DNA from: JBCCFW01 sp039029535
Lineage (GTDB): Bacteria; Acidobacteriota; JBCCFW01
Length of the DNA stretch: 21,634 nucleotides
Direction of reading: 5' to 3'
NCBI GenBank assembly: GCA_039029535.1
Contig: JBCCFW010000134.1
Coordinates: forward strand, 1 to 21,634
Positions within the stretch are counted from its first letter, which is position 1. Every line of letters begins with the position of its first letter. Below, piece by piece: positions 8,390-19,343 of the stretch. The notes under the pieces are model-generated. The model did no database searches, had not been told where the DNA came from, and saw only the letters and a list, made by a program, of their open reading frames with translations. The position numbers and the translations under genes are program-made.

Positions 8390-8394
8390 AGGAG
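8390..8394 (+). promoter_or_regulatory. Shine-Dalgarno deciding the GTG start of the TPR kinase
   Basis: AGGAG lies 9 bases before GTG 8404. No ATG in the frame lies before the kinase domain, so this site supports the GTG start. The 104-base gap before the gene holds no other clear element. Confidence 0.6.
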
Positions 8395-8403
8395 TGAGAC
8401 GAC

Positions 8404-10959
<2,556 letters not shown>

Positions 10960-10969
10960 GCAGCTCAGC

Positions 10970-13258
10970 TCACTTCCGCGGCCCCGATCGCAGGAGCTGC
11001 AGCTGCAGCTCCTGCTGGCTCGGGAACTCGTCGAACTCGTGCTGGAGGAGGAGGAAGTCTCCCTCCGCCCTCCCCGTCGAGAGCCGAGCCAGCTCCGATG
11101 CTCCCTGACCGTAGAGGAAGGTCTCGTCGACCACGTGGCTGATGTCGAGATCGCCCGGGTTGTTGAGGTCGGCATCCACCGAGAACACCGCCAGCGTCGT
11201 CTCGGGAGCCACCGCGAGGTTCTTGCACGAGACGACCACGCCCCGCTCTTCGTAGCTCTCGATCGTGACGGCGCCATCGGCCTGGACCGTGAGCGTCGCC
11301 TCATCGGCAGCGACGCCGAGGTTGGTGAAGGTGCCGTCGAGCTCGAAGCGGTACACGCGCAGGCCGAGGAGGTTCATCGACGGACGACGGTAGGCCGTCA
11401 CGAACACGTCCTCGAGGAGATGGAAGCCGTCGACGTGCGTGACGCTCACGTGACTCGCCTCGCCGTGCGAGCGAGTCGCGAGATCGATGAAGGAACCGTC
11501 GGGCAGGACTTGCCAGTTTCTCACCGAGAGGTTGCCGCCCACGACGGTCGAAGCCACCAAGTTGGCGGTGAGCAACTCACGCTGCCGCGTGGCGAGATCG
11601 AACTCCGAGACGACCCCCACCGTCCGCTGGTCGAGCGCACCGCCGAGGGCGCCCGGTTGGAACTGACCGCTGCCAGGGTCGAGCCCGAAGGTCCGCAGGA
11701 CGAGCTGACCACCGTCGTCGACGAAGCCCAAGACCACGAGCCCACCGTCGATCGGCTCGAGCACGGGGTCGTGTCCGTCACCAGCCGCGAGGACGTCGCG
11801 AACGAAGGGCACGCCGCAGCCGGGGAGACCGTAGCTGATGAGACTGATGCCGAGGGTCGTCTCGAGCGCGGCGACCAGACGCCCGTCGCCCAGGTGCACG
11901 AGATCGACCGACTCGAGTCGCTCGCTGCTGTCGTAGTCGCCCGGAAACCAGGGCGTCGGATCGACACGCGGGGCGAGCAGGTCGCCCAGCCGCGGGTTGG
12001 GTGACGCTCCACGAATGGGCGTCACCGTCCTCACGGGGAGCTGACCGTCACCACCGCGCGGTGGCCCGTCGACGTCGAGGAGGGGGCCCCGACGCGGGCT
12101 GCCATCGCGCTCGCCGCAAGGCCAGGACCGCGAGCTCGTGATCCGAGCCACGCTGGGCTGGGTGACGTCGACCGCCCAGGCGGCGAGCTCGAGCTGGCGG
12201 TCGGGCGTGATGATGGCTGCGACGGCCCGGGTCGGTCCCACGTCGACGACCGCCCAGTCACTCGCGGGCTTCCACGGAGGAGCAGCCGCTCGCTGCTGCG
12301 GCTGGAAGGTCACCGCGTAGGCGTAGTCGAACAGGTCCCAGTCGTCGAGCGAGCCCGCGCTCGACTCCATGTAGCCGAGGACCATGTCGCGACCGAGACG
12401 TCGCGCCCCCGCCACGAGACAACTGCTGCACTCGGAGTTGCCGCCCGGCTTGCGGCCGACCAGCCCAGGGTAGCCGAAGGCGTAGTTGTTGAGACCATGG
12501 GTCTTCGTCGCCCCCACCGAGGTCACGATCCGGCTGCCCCGATAGGCGTTGAGCGCGCGGAAGGTCGCGCTGTCGTTCATGGCGTGGTCGAACCAGGCCG
12601 CCATCTCTCGACAGCTCGAGACGTGGTCGACGTCGTCACCGCTCACGACGTCGTCCTCCGGGTTGTCGAAGTCACAGCTCCCGACGTGCTCGTGCGTGCC
12701 GCCATACGGGTTGAAGAACTGCGTCGAAACCAACCCGATGTCGGCCGCGGCGTCGTTCATCATCCCGACGAAGAAGTCCTCCCGCTCCGCGGCGGTGAGC
12801 CCCGGCTGGAGCACGCTGACCAGGTGCTCGGCCGAGCCCAAGGTGCCGTCGCTGGCCGAGTCGACCATGTTGGCGATGAGGAGGTCCTCGAGGAGGTAGC
12901 GATCGCCGGGCGCCGGCACGTCGGGTCCCGACATCCGCGAGTGACCATGACAGCGCGGGATGAGCGCGTTGCCGCTCAGGGTCACCTCGTCGTCGAGGGC
13001 GATGACCCCTTCGTCGACCGCCTTGCAGGTGAGGTACATGGCCCAAGACTTGGTCGTGCTGGCCATCCCCTTCACGAAGTCGGCGTCGCGCTCGAACAGC
13101 GCCCCGGGCTCGCCCGGTCCCAGGCCACGGAGGGGATCGCCGACAAAGGCGTAGTCGGCCTGAACCTGGAGGTTCGGCGGGGGGATGTCGCCAGCACGGA
13201 CGCTGCCGGTCATCGACAGGCAAGTGACGAGGAGGAACCAGGCACGAGGGACGGACAT
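10970..13258 (-). CDS. Secreted S11 (D,D-carboxypeptidase)-like protein with altered active-site motifs and long C-terminal extension
   Basis: A 762-residue protein with a signal peptide (MSVPRAWFLLVTCLSMTGSVRA). Residues about 35-310 follow the S11 penicillin-binding-protein plan: S67-T-T-K70 (SxxK), LLIANMVDSASDG where SxN is expected (S134-A-S136), then MNDAAADIGLVSTQFFNPYG, and LVGRKPGG (K270-P-G) where KTG is expected. S11 enzymes trim the terminal D-Ala of peptidoglycan stem peptides. Here the nucleophile and first Lys are kept, but the second and third motifs are changed (N to S, T to P), so activity may be weak, altered or lost. The last 400 or so residues, from about 345, are beta-rich with repeated short strands, possibly propeller-like, and not recognised. 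GGAG lies 8 bases before the ATG. A perfect palindrome lies in the last codons. Confidence 0.78.
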   Translation of the reverse strand: MSVPRAWFLLVTCLSMTGSVRAGDIPPPNLQVQADYAFVGDPLRGLGPGEPGALFERDADFVKGMASTTKSWAMYLTCKAVDEGVIALDDEVTLSGNALIPRCHGHSRMSGPDVPAPGDRYLLEDLLIANMVDSASDGTLGSAEHLVSVLQPGLTAAEREDFFVGMMNDAAADIGLVSTQFFNPYGGTHEHVGSCDFDNPEDDVVSGDDVDHVSSCREMAAWFDHAMNDSATFRALNAYRGSRIVTSVGATKTHGLNNYAFGYPGLVGRKPGGNSECSSCLVAGARRLGRDMVLGYMESSAGSLDDWDLFDYAYAVTFQPQQRAAAPPWKPASDWAVVDVGPTRAVAAIITPDRQLELAAWAVDVTQPSVARITSSRSWPCGERDGSPRRGPLLDVDGPPRGGDGQLPVRTVTPIRGASPNPRLGDLLAPRVDPTPWFPGDYDSSERLESVDLVHLGDGRLVAALETTLGISLISYGLPGCGVPFVRDVLAAGDGHDPVLEPIDGGLVVLGFVDDGGQLVLRTFGLDPGSGQFQPGALGGALDQRTVGVVSEFDLATRQRELLTANLVASTVVGGNLSVRNWQVLPDGSFIDLATRSHGEASHVSVTHVDGFHLLEDVFVTAYRRPSMNLLGLRVYRFELDGTFTNLGVAADEATLTVQADGAVTIESYEERGVVVSCKNLAVAPETTLAVFSVDADLNNPGDLDISHVVDETFLYGQGASELARLSTGRAEGDFLLLQHEFDEFPSQQELQLQLLRSGPRK
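10990..11015. repeat. 26-bp perfect palindrome at the convergent 3' end of the kinase and S11-like genes
   Basis: All 13 base pairs match, centred between 11002 and 11003. It is built from alternating CTGCAG and CAGCTG units flanked by GCAGGAG/CTCCTGC. It starts 31 bases after the kinase stop (10959) and lies within the last codons of the S11-like gene, encoding part of QELQLQLL. As RNA it could fold into an 11-bp stem with a 4-base loop on either strand. No T-tract follows on either side, so factor-independent termination is uncertain; a 3'-end stabiliser, Rho-assisted stop or protein-binding site are alternatives. Confidence 0.85.
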
Positions 13259-13463
13259 GCACGGACTCCGGATCCGGGGCGCAAGGCTCGCGCCGCCTTC
13301 GCTCTCCTCTCTTCAACCGACATGCCAGGGTCGGCGCGTGCTGAATCGAGCGCTCGCCCTGCCAGTCCGGCGGGCACCCCGCAAGTCCCCACGGGGTGGT
13401 GCGTAGAAACCTGCGGGGCATGGCAAGCTCGGCGGCCTCTCGCCCCCTGACGCAGGAGAAGAC
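13259..13463. promoter_or_regulatory. Divergent intergenic region between the S11-like gene and the multidomain regulator
   Basis: These 205 bases separate two divergent starts, so promoters for both genes should lie here. It contains dyads: ACCCCG (13376-13381) with CGGGGT (13392-13397), and CCCCGCA (13377-13383) with TGCGGGG (13412-13418), nested within TGCCA (13360-13364) and TGGCA (13421-13425). I looked for a GG-N10-GC sigma-54 signature around the GGCA-containing sites and did not find one. No convincing sigma-70 box was seen. Confidence 0.45.
13454..13458 (+). promoter_or_regulatory. Shine-Dalgarno deciding the GTG start of the multidomain regulator
   Basis: AGGAG lies 5 bases before GTG 13464, which opens directly into the kinase domain after about ten residues. 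Confidence 0.6.
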
Positions 13464-16400
13464 GTGTCCGCTCAGCACCTCGGTCATCACGAGCTGCTCG
13501 AGCATCTCGGACAGGGCGCCTCGGGTGTCGTCTGGAAGGCCCGTGACCTCCGAAGCGGACGGCTGGTCGCCCTCAAGGTGCTGGAGGTCGGGCCCGCCGG
13601 CGCCGCGCTCCGTCGCTTCCGCCGTGGGTTCCGGGCTGCGGCGCGGCTCTCGCATCCCAACGTGGTCCGCGTGCTCGAGTCGGGATCGACGCGGCTCGAC
13701 GGCATCGAGCGACCGTGGCTGACGATGGAGCTGGTCGAGGGGCGCACGCTGCGTGAGATCCTCGACCACGAGGCCGACGGCTGGCCACCGGAGCGCAACT
13801 CGGCCGAGTGGCTCAGCTCACGTCTCTCGCTCCTCCATCAGGTCGCCGCCGGATTGGCGCACTGTCACTCGCGCGGCGTGCTGCACCGCGATCTCAAGCC
13901 GACCAACGTGCTGGTCGGCGACGACGGTCAGGCCCGTCTCGTGGACTTCGGGCTCGCTCGTCTCGACGGGCCGCTCTCCTCGCTCAGCGACGCGGGCCAG
14001 CTCATCGGCACCCTCGCCTACATGTCTCCTGAGCAGGCGCGGGGCGGCCCCGTCGACGAGCGCAGCGACGTCCACGGCCTGGGCTGCTTGCTCCACGAGG
14101 TCGCGAGCGGTCGACGGCCGTTCCGCGGAGCCGACCTCCCCACGGTGCTCGAGCAAGTTCTCTACCAGGCACCTGACGATCCACGAGAGGCCAACCCGGA
14201 GCTCGAGCCCGCGCTGGCGGAGCTCACGCGACGCTGCCTGGCCAAGGAGCCGAGCGAGCGTCCGAGCTCGGCGGCCGAAGTCGACGCCGAGCTCGTCGCG
14301 ATCGCGGCCCGGCTCGGTGTCCGTCTCACCAGCCTTCCACGCGATCACGCAGCACCGGGCGCGCGTCCGGTGGCGGCCGGGCTCGTCGGTCGGGACAGCG
14401 AGCGCGCGACGCTCCGCGCCGCGCTCGAAGACGCCCGACAGGGGCTCGCTCTCGTTGCGATCACGGGTCCATCCGGGGCCGGCAAGAGCCGACTGCTCGA
14501 GGATCTCCGCGTGGACGCCGAGCTGCTCGGCCTGCGATCGTCGAGCGCAGCCGCCAGCCCGCACGCTCGTCCGCTGGGCGCCCTGCTCGGGATCCTCGCG
14601 AAGGCCGTGGGGACGGTGCCTCACGCGCTCCGTCACGACGTCCGCCTGCTGGAAAGCGTCTTGCCCGAGCTCGGCGACGGCCAGGTCCACGACGAGACCG
14701 CAGCCACCGACCGCCTCCGCCTGGCCGGTGCCGCCATGGCCGTCATCGAGCACCAGCTCTCACGCGGGCCGCAAGTCCTCGCCGTCGATGATGCCCAGTG
14801 GGCCGACGCCCTCTCGCTGGAAGTCCTCGATCGTCTCCTGCGCCGAGCTGCGACACGCCCGCTGCTGATCATCGTGGTCTTCCGTGATGACGTGCTGCCA
14901 TCGCGTCCGGCGGTCGTGCGTCTTCATCGAACCTTGCTCGAGCACGCACGAGGACGCGAGCTCGTCCTGCATCCACTCGACCCCGACGACACCGCGCGTC
15001 TCGTCCACGCCCTGCTCGGAGTCAGGCCGTCGGAGGCGGTGACGGCCCAGCTTCACCGCTCGACGCGAGGGCTGCCGCACGACATCGTGGAGGTCGCCGG
15101 TGAGCTCGCGGCTCGTGGGGCCGTGCGCCGCGATGACGCCCCTCCGCGGCTCTCGATCCCAGTCGGCCTCGATCTCGGCACGCTGTCGGCCTCCGAGGCC
15201 ACCCGCTCTCGGCTATCCGGTCTCGGAGAGAGCGAGCGACGGGTCGTCGAGGTTCTCGCGGTCGCGGGGCCGTCCCTGCCGGCGGAGCTCATCGCCGATG
15301 TCGTTCATGTCGACGAAGACGTCGTGCTCGACGCCTTGGAGACACTGGTCGGCCAGGGTCTCGTGCTGGACGGTCCCGGACCCGACGTCGTGTCGCTCGC
15401 CCACCTCCGTCAGCGTGAGGTCGTGCTCGAAGACGTGTCGTCGATCGAGCGGGCTGCGCTTGCGCAGGCCGTCGCTCGTGCCCTCGAAAGGACGGCGACG
15501 AGTGACGAAGCCCTCCATCGCGTGGCCGAGCTCGACCTGACGAGCGAGTCGCTGGACACGGCCCTCCGCACGGTGCCCGAGTCGGCTCGAGCCTTCGCAT
15601 CCGCCGGCCTGCACGCGGAGGCGGTCGAGCGTCACGAAGCACTGATCGCACTCGCCGGTCGGCTCGATCGAGCCGCTCCTGTCGCGTCGCGTCATCAACG
15701 AGCCCTCCTGCTCGCGGAAGCAGGACGAACCGAGGAGTCCGTGCAGGCGCACGCCGAGCTCGCGGCCGATGCGAGCACCCACGACGAGCTGCCTCCCTGG
15801 AGCTCGCTGCGTTACCAGGCCTTCGCCCTCATGCTGCTCTCGCGTCACGACGAGGCGCTCGAGGTCGCCGCTGGTGGTCATCGCACAGCGGCCGAAGCGG
15901 GCGAGACGGCCGCGTGCTCCCAGCTCCTGTCGGTCATGGGCACGATGGCGCAGCTCAAGGGCGACGTGGAGCTGAGCTGGCAGCACCATCGAGAGGCCGT
16001 GCGCGTCGGACGCGAGTCGGGCGACGAGTCGGTCTTGACCAAGGCCCTGCACAACCTCGGCATCGCCGCTCACCGCGACAGCCGCCTGCCCGAGGCGAGC
16101 GCCGCGTTGCGCGAGGCGGTGACCGGCTTCGATCGCCTGGGGCACGCGACCTTCGCCGCCAACAGCCGCTCGAACCTCGCGGCCGTCCTCATCGACCGCG
16201 GTGAGCTCGACGCCGCTCGTGTCTCGGCTCGCGAGGCCATGACCGTGCTCCGGGGAGCCGGTGAGCTCCGCGGGCTGGCGCTCGTCCTCGAGCTCGCCGG
16301 CCGCGCCGCTCTCGTGATGGGCGAGCTCGAGGAGGCCGAGGCCCAGTTGGAGGAGAGCCTGGGCATCCGCGAGCGCCTCGGGGAGAGCTGGGCTGAGGCC

Positions 16401-18593
16401 CAGGGAGCGCTGGCCCTCAGCGCGACGGCCCTTCATCGAGGCCGCTGGGCTCGCGCGAGAGAGCTTCTCGAACGAGCGCGGCGACTGTTCGAGGACGTGA
16501 AGGATCGCGAGCGCCTGGCGGTGGTGCTGGAGCGACTCGGCACGCTGGCGTGGACCTCCTCACCAGAGCCGTCGGCCGCCCGGCCCCTCCTCGAGGAAGC
16601 AGCACGCCTCGCTCGACGGCACGGCACGACGAAGACGCGGCTGGAGTCGGAGCTCGCCGTCGCCCGACTCGATGGCGACGACGGCCGTGATGAGGACGCG
16701 CTGCAGCGTCTCGAGGACGGCCTGAAGAAGGCACGGGACCGAGGGCTCACTCTCCTCACCGACGAGCTCGCGAGCGAGCGGGTCGTCGCACGACTGCGGG
16801 CCGGTGAGCTCGATGGTCTCGAGGACGAAGCCGAGCGACTGCACGCCGGGATTGCGTCACGACCGGCGCTGGCCGCGGGTCGGGACCTCCTCATCGCCGC
16901 GGCAGTGCTCGACACCCTGGGGCACCGAGAACGCGCTGCCGCGCTGCGAACCGACGGCCTGGCTCACTGGGCGCGGGCACGCGACGCGCTCTGTGAGGAG
17001 GAGCGTTCGAGCTTCGAGAACCAGTGGGCCCTGCGACGGCTGCGAGAGCTGACGACGCGACGAGAGCGGGAGAGCACGATGTCAGTTGAAGAGAAGGACG
17101 AGCTGGAGCGACTGCGGCTGTTCCACTCGCTCGTCATGAGCTCGGACCCGAGTCGACCGGACTCCCTGTTCGAGGCCTTCCTCGACGGCGCGCTCCCGCT
17201 GCTGGGCTTCGCTCGTGGCCTGGTCTTCGTCTCCGAGGACGACGAGCTACGCTGTCGCGCGGCCCGTGACCGTGACGGTCGCGACGTTCCTCCCGACTCC
17301 CGGCTGGTCCCCGATCGCCTGTTGCGACGTGCCCTGCTCGCGGGCGAACCGGTGCTCTCGCTCGAGCTCGCGGACGACCCGACTCTCACGGCGGAGAGCA
17401 GCGTCACCAGCCTCGGGATCGAATCCTTCGCCGCGGTGCCGGTCACGCCGCCCGAGGGTGCTCCCTTGGTCGCCTACTTCGACGGTCCTCCACCGACCAC
17501 CGAGCCCCGAGTCGCGCTCGAGCGGCTCGCGCCGGTCTTCCGCGAGCTGGGACGCCTCCTCGCTCGCTCGCGACGGGCGGAAGCGAGGGCGGAGCGGGCC
17601 GAGGCCATCCTGTCCTCGATCGGAGCCGGCGACTCGCCGCTCATCGGGTCCTCGGCCGGTCTCGACGACCTCCGCCGTCTCATCGCGACGGTCGCTCCCA
17701 CCGACGCTTCGGTGCTGGTGCTGGGCGAGAACGGAACGGGCAAGGAGCTGGTCGCCGCCGAGCTGCACGCCCTCAGCGAGCGCACGACGCGTCCTCTCAT
17801 CAGCAGGAGCTGCGCGGAGCTGACCGAGAGTCTCCTCGAGAGCGAGCTGTTCGGTCACGAGCGAGGGGCGTTCACCGGCGCAACGCGGGAACGAGCCGGC
17901 CTCTTCGAGGCGGCCGACGGCGGCACGCTCTTCCTCGACGAAGTCGGAGAGATGACGCCGGCGCTACAGTCGAAGCTGCTGCGCGTGCTGGAGACCGGTG
18001 AGGTCACGCGAGTGGGCGGCACCAGCTCGCGAACGGTCGACGTGCGCGTCATCGCCGCGACCCATCGCGAGCTAGCCGTCGAAGTGAGCGAAGGACGCTT
18101 CCGACAGGATCTCTACTACCGCCTGAAGGTCATCGAGCTTCGCGTGCCCTCGCTGCGCGACCGCGCCGAGGACATTCCCCTCCTCGCTCATCACTTCCTG
18201 GCCCTCGGCCGGGCGAGCCGACGCTCTGCCACGGCCGTCTCGACACCCCGAGGCTTCACGCACGACGCCCTGCGAGCGCTGGTGCGTCACCCCTGGCCGG
18301 GCAACGTCCGGGAGCTGCGCAACGTCATCGAGCGGGCGGTGATCCTCGCTGGAGAGCGCGAGGAAATCGGCCTCGACCTCCTGCCGGAGGAGCTGCACGC
18401 GGGCCCCTCCGAGACGACGCCGGAGTCCCTCGTGAAGGGAAGCGACCTGCCCGCTGCCCGCGCGGCCTTCGAGCGCGCCTGTCTCGAGCGGGCTCTGGCC
18501 GAGTGCGACGGCAACCGGACCCACGCCGCCCGCGCGCTCGGCATCTCGATCCGGACGATGCAGCAAAAGATGGCGAAGCACGGCATCACCTGA
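13464..18593 (+). CDS. Ser/Thr kinase - ATPase - TPR - GAF - sigma-54 activator (AAA+ / Fis HTH) fusion protein
   Basis: A single 1709-residue reading frame with six recognisable parts. (1) Kinase, about 10-280, with K38, HRD at 141-143 and DFG at 161-163. (2) AAA_16/STAND-like ATPase, about 310-560, with Walker A GPSGAGKS at 335-342 and Walker B around D442-D443 (LAVDDAQWAD). (3) A long TPR-like helical region, about 680-1190. (4) GAF-like sensor, about 1210-1380. (5) Sigma-54 AAA+ domain, about 1395-1630, with Walker A GENGTGKE at 1421-1428, GAFTGA at 1468-1473, Walker B D1492-E1493 and HPWPGNVRELRN. (6) Fis-type HTH at the C-terminus (NRTHAARALGISIRTMQQKM). GAFTGA contacts sigma-54 in activators, so it should activate sigma-54 promoters. 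No response-regulator receiver is present; no membrane span is seen. The signal, kinase target and regulon are unknown. Confidence 0.92.
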   Translation: MSAQHLGHHELLEHLGQGASGVVWKARDLRSGRLVALKVLEVGPAGAALRRFRRGFRAAARLSHPNVVRVLESGSTRLDGIERPWLTMELVEGRTLREILDHEADGWPPERNSAEWLSSRLSLLHQVAAGLAHCHSRGVLHRDLKPTNVLVGDDGQARLVDFGLARLDGPLSSLSDAGQLIGTLAYMSPEQARGGPVDERSDVHGLGCLLHEVASGRRPFRGADLPTVLEQVLYQAPDDPREANPELEPALAELTRRCLAKEPSERPSSAAEVDAELVAIAARLGVRLTSLPRDHAAPGARPVAAGLVGRDSERATLRAALEDARQGLALVAITGPSGAGKSRLLEDLRVDAELLGLRSSSAAASPHARPLGALLGILAKAVGTVPHALRHDVRLLESVLPELGDGQVHDETAATDRLRLAGAAMAVIEHQLSRGPQVLAVDDAQWADALSLEVLDRLLRRAATRPLLIIVVFRDDVLPSRPAVVRLHRTLLEHARGRELVLHPLDPDDTARLVHALLGVRPSEAVTAQLHRSTRGLPHDIVEVAGELAARGAVRRDDAPPRLSIPVGLDLGTLSASEATRSRLSGLGESERRVVEVLAVAGPSLPAELIADVVHVDEDVVLDALETLVGQGLVLDGPGPDVVSLAHLRQREVVLEDVSSIERAALAQAVARALERTATSDEALHRVAELDLTSESLDTALRTVPESARAFASAGLHAEAVERHEALIALAGRLDRAAPVASRHQRALLLAEAGRTEESVQAHAELAADASTHDELPPWSSLRYQAFALMLLSRHDEALEVAAGGHRTAAEAGETAACSQLLSVMGTMAQLKGDVELSWQHHREAVRVGRESGDESVLTKALHNLGIAAHRDSRLPEASAALREAVTGFDRLGHATFAANSRSNLAAVLIDRGELDAARVSAREAMTVLRGAGELRGLALVLELAGRAALVMGELEEAEAQLEESLGIRERLGESWAEAQGALALSATALHRGRWARARELLERARRLFEDVKDRERLAVVLERLGTLAWTSSPEPSAARPLLEEAARLARRHGTTKTRLESELAVARLDGDDGRDEDALQRLEDGLKKARDRGLTLLTDELASERVVARLRAGELDGLEDEAERLHAGIASRPALAAGRDLLIAAAVLDTLGHRERAAALRTDGLAHWARARDALCEEERSSFENQWALRRLRELTTRRERESTMSVEEKDELERLRLFHSLVMSSDPSRPDSLFEAFLDGALPLLGFARGLVFVSEDDELRCRAARDRDGRDVPPDSRLVPDRLLRRALLAGEPVLSLELADDPTLTAESSVTSLGIESFAAVPVTPPEGAPLVAYFDGPPPTTEPRVALERLAPVFRELGRLLARSRRAEARAERAEAILSSIGAGDSPLIGSSAGLDDLRRLIATVAPTDASVLVLGENGTGKELVAAELHALSERTTRPLISRSCAELTESLLESELFGHERGAFTGATRERAGLFEAADGGTLFLDEVGEMTPALQSKLLRVLETGEVTRVGGTSSRTVDVRVIAATHRELAVEVSEGRFRQDLYYRLKVIELRVPSLRDRAEDIPLLAHHFLALGRASRRSATAVSTPRGFTHDALRALVRHPWPGNVRELRNVIERAVILAGEREEIGLDLLPEELHAGPSETTPESLVKGSDLPAARAAFERACLERALAECDGNRTHAARALGISIRTMQQKMAKHGIT

Positions 18594-18599
18594 AGCCGG

Positions 18600-18605
18600 T
18601 ATCCT
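18600..18605 (+). promoter_or_regulatory. Possible -10 element for a leaderless transcript
   Basis: TATCCT ends 7 bases before the ATG at 18613, the spacing expected if transcription starts at or next to the ATG. There is no purine-rich ribosome binding site in between. No clear -35 was found. Confidence 0.3.
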
Positions 18606-18612
18606 CCGCGCC

Positions 18613-19329
18613 ATGTCATCGGCCACCCCCGACAGCTCCATCCTCCCCCCCTGCGACGTGCTGCGCGAGATGTACGTCACCGGCGAGATGCCGGACCGTT
18701 CGGGGAAGCGCCATCCTGTCCGTGCCGAGGTCGAGGCCGAGCACGCGGCTGCGTGCTATCGGGTCGTCAAGGAGCGCCAGCCCGAGCTCGCCATCGAGGT
18801 CGGGATGGCCTGCGGCTCGTCCACCCTCGCCATGCTCACGGCCATGGAGGAGAACGGTCGCGGCAAGCTCATCTCCCTCGATCCCTACCAGGACGAGTGG
18901 TTCCATGGGGTCGGGACGTTCGCCGTGGAGAAGGCCGGTCTGGCCCATCGTCACGAGCTCATCCAGGAGCCGAGCTTCCTCGCCCTGCCACGCCTTCTCG
19001 GCGAAGGGGTCCGGGTCGACCTCGCCTACCAGGACGGCATGCACGAGTTCGGCTTCGAGATCGTCGACCTCTTCTACCTCGGCCGCATGCTGACGGTGGG
19101 TGGCTACCTCGGTCTCAACGACTGCCGGCTCCCCGCCGTGCACCTCGCCATCCGTTACCTGCTGTCGCGCCCCGACTTCGAGGAGCGACCGGTCGTGCCG
19201 ACGTCCTACCGCGGACGCACCCCGCTGACGACCCTCATTCGCTTCCTGCTGCGTCGCCCGGTGCAGGATCGCTGGTTCGAAAAGGTCGAGGAGTGGGAGC
19301 CCGACTTCGACTGGTGGCGTCGGTTCTGA
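18613..19329 (+). CDS. Class I SAM-dependent methyltransferase (Methyltransf_24-like)
   Basis: A 238-residue protein. AIEVGMACGSSTLAML (about residues 60-75) is motif I of the Methyltransf_24/CmcI-like group, in which an acidic residue replaces the first motif-I Asp and a Gly-Ser-Ser/Thr follows. LISLDPYQ gives the acidic residue at the end of the second strand. VDLAYQDGMHEFGFEIVDLF and GGYLGLND match the family's 'DGxH...D' and C-terminal strand. Members often modify sugars, antibiotics or other small molecules; this one's substrate is unknown. The C-terminus is basic and aromatic (RFLLRRPVQDRWF). It starts 19 bases after the stop of the multidomain regulator, with no ribosome binding site but a TATCCT element, so it may be read both from the upstream gene and as a leaderless transcript. 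Confidence 0.78.
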   Translation: MSSATPDSSILPPCDVLREMYVTGEMPDRSGKRHPVRAEVEAEHAAACYRVVKERQPELAIEVGMACGSSTLAMLTAMEENGRGKLISLDPYQDEWFHGVGTFAVEKAGLAHRHELIQEPSFLALPRLLGEGVRVDLAYQDGMHEFGFEIVDLFYLGRMLTVGGYLGLNDCRLPAVHLAIRYLLSRPDFEERPVVPTSYRGRTPLTTLIRFLLRRPVQDRWFEKVEEWEPDFDWWRRF

Positions 19330-19331
19330 GC

Positions 19332-19337
19332 TAGACT
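19332..19337 (+). promoter_or_regulatory. Possible -10 element upstream of the small-protein/nucleotidyltransferase pair
   Basis: TAGACT ends 6 bases before the ATG at 19344, again placing a start site close to the ATG. No Shine-Dalgarno is present. It begins just after the methyltransferase stop (19329). Confidence 0.33.
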
Positions 19338-19343
19338 GACTCG

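Noticed and set aside
13259..13463. Possible sigma-54 promoter (GG-N10-GC) near the GGCA-containing sites upstream of the regulator
   Set aside because: At each GGCA site the GC expected 10 bases later is absent, so the signature is not met.
15213..16436. Open frame of 407 codons on the minus strand inside the multidomain regulator gene
   Set aside because: It overlaps the continuous TPR region of the regulator and has low-complexity composition without domains.
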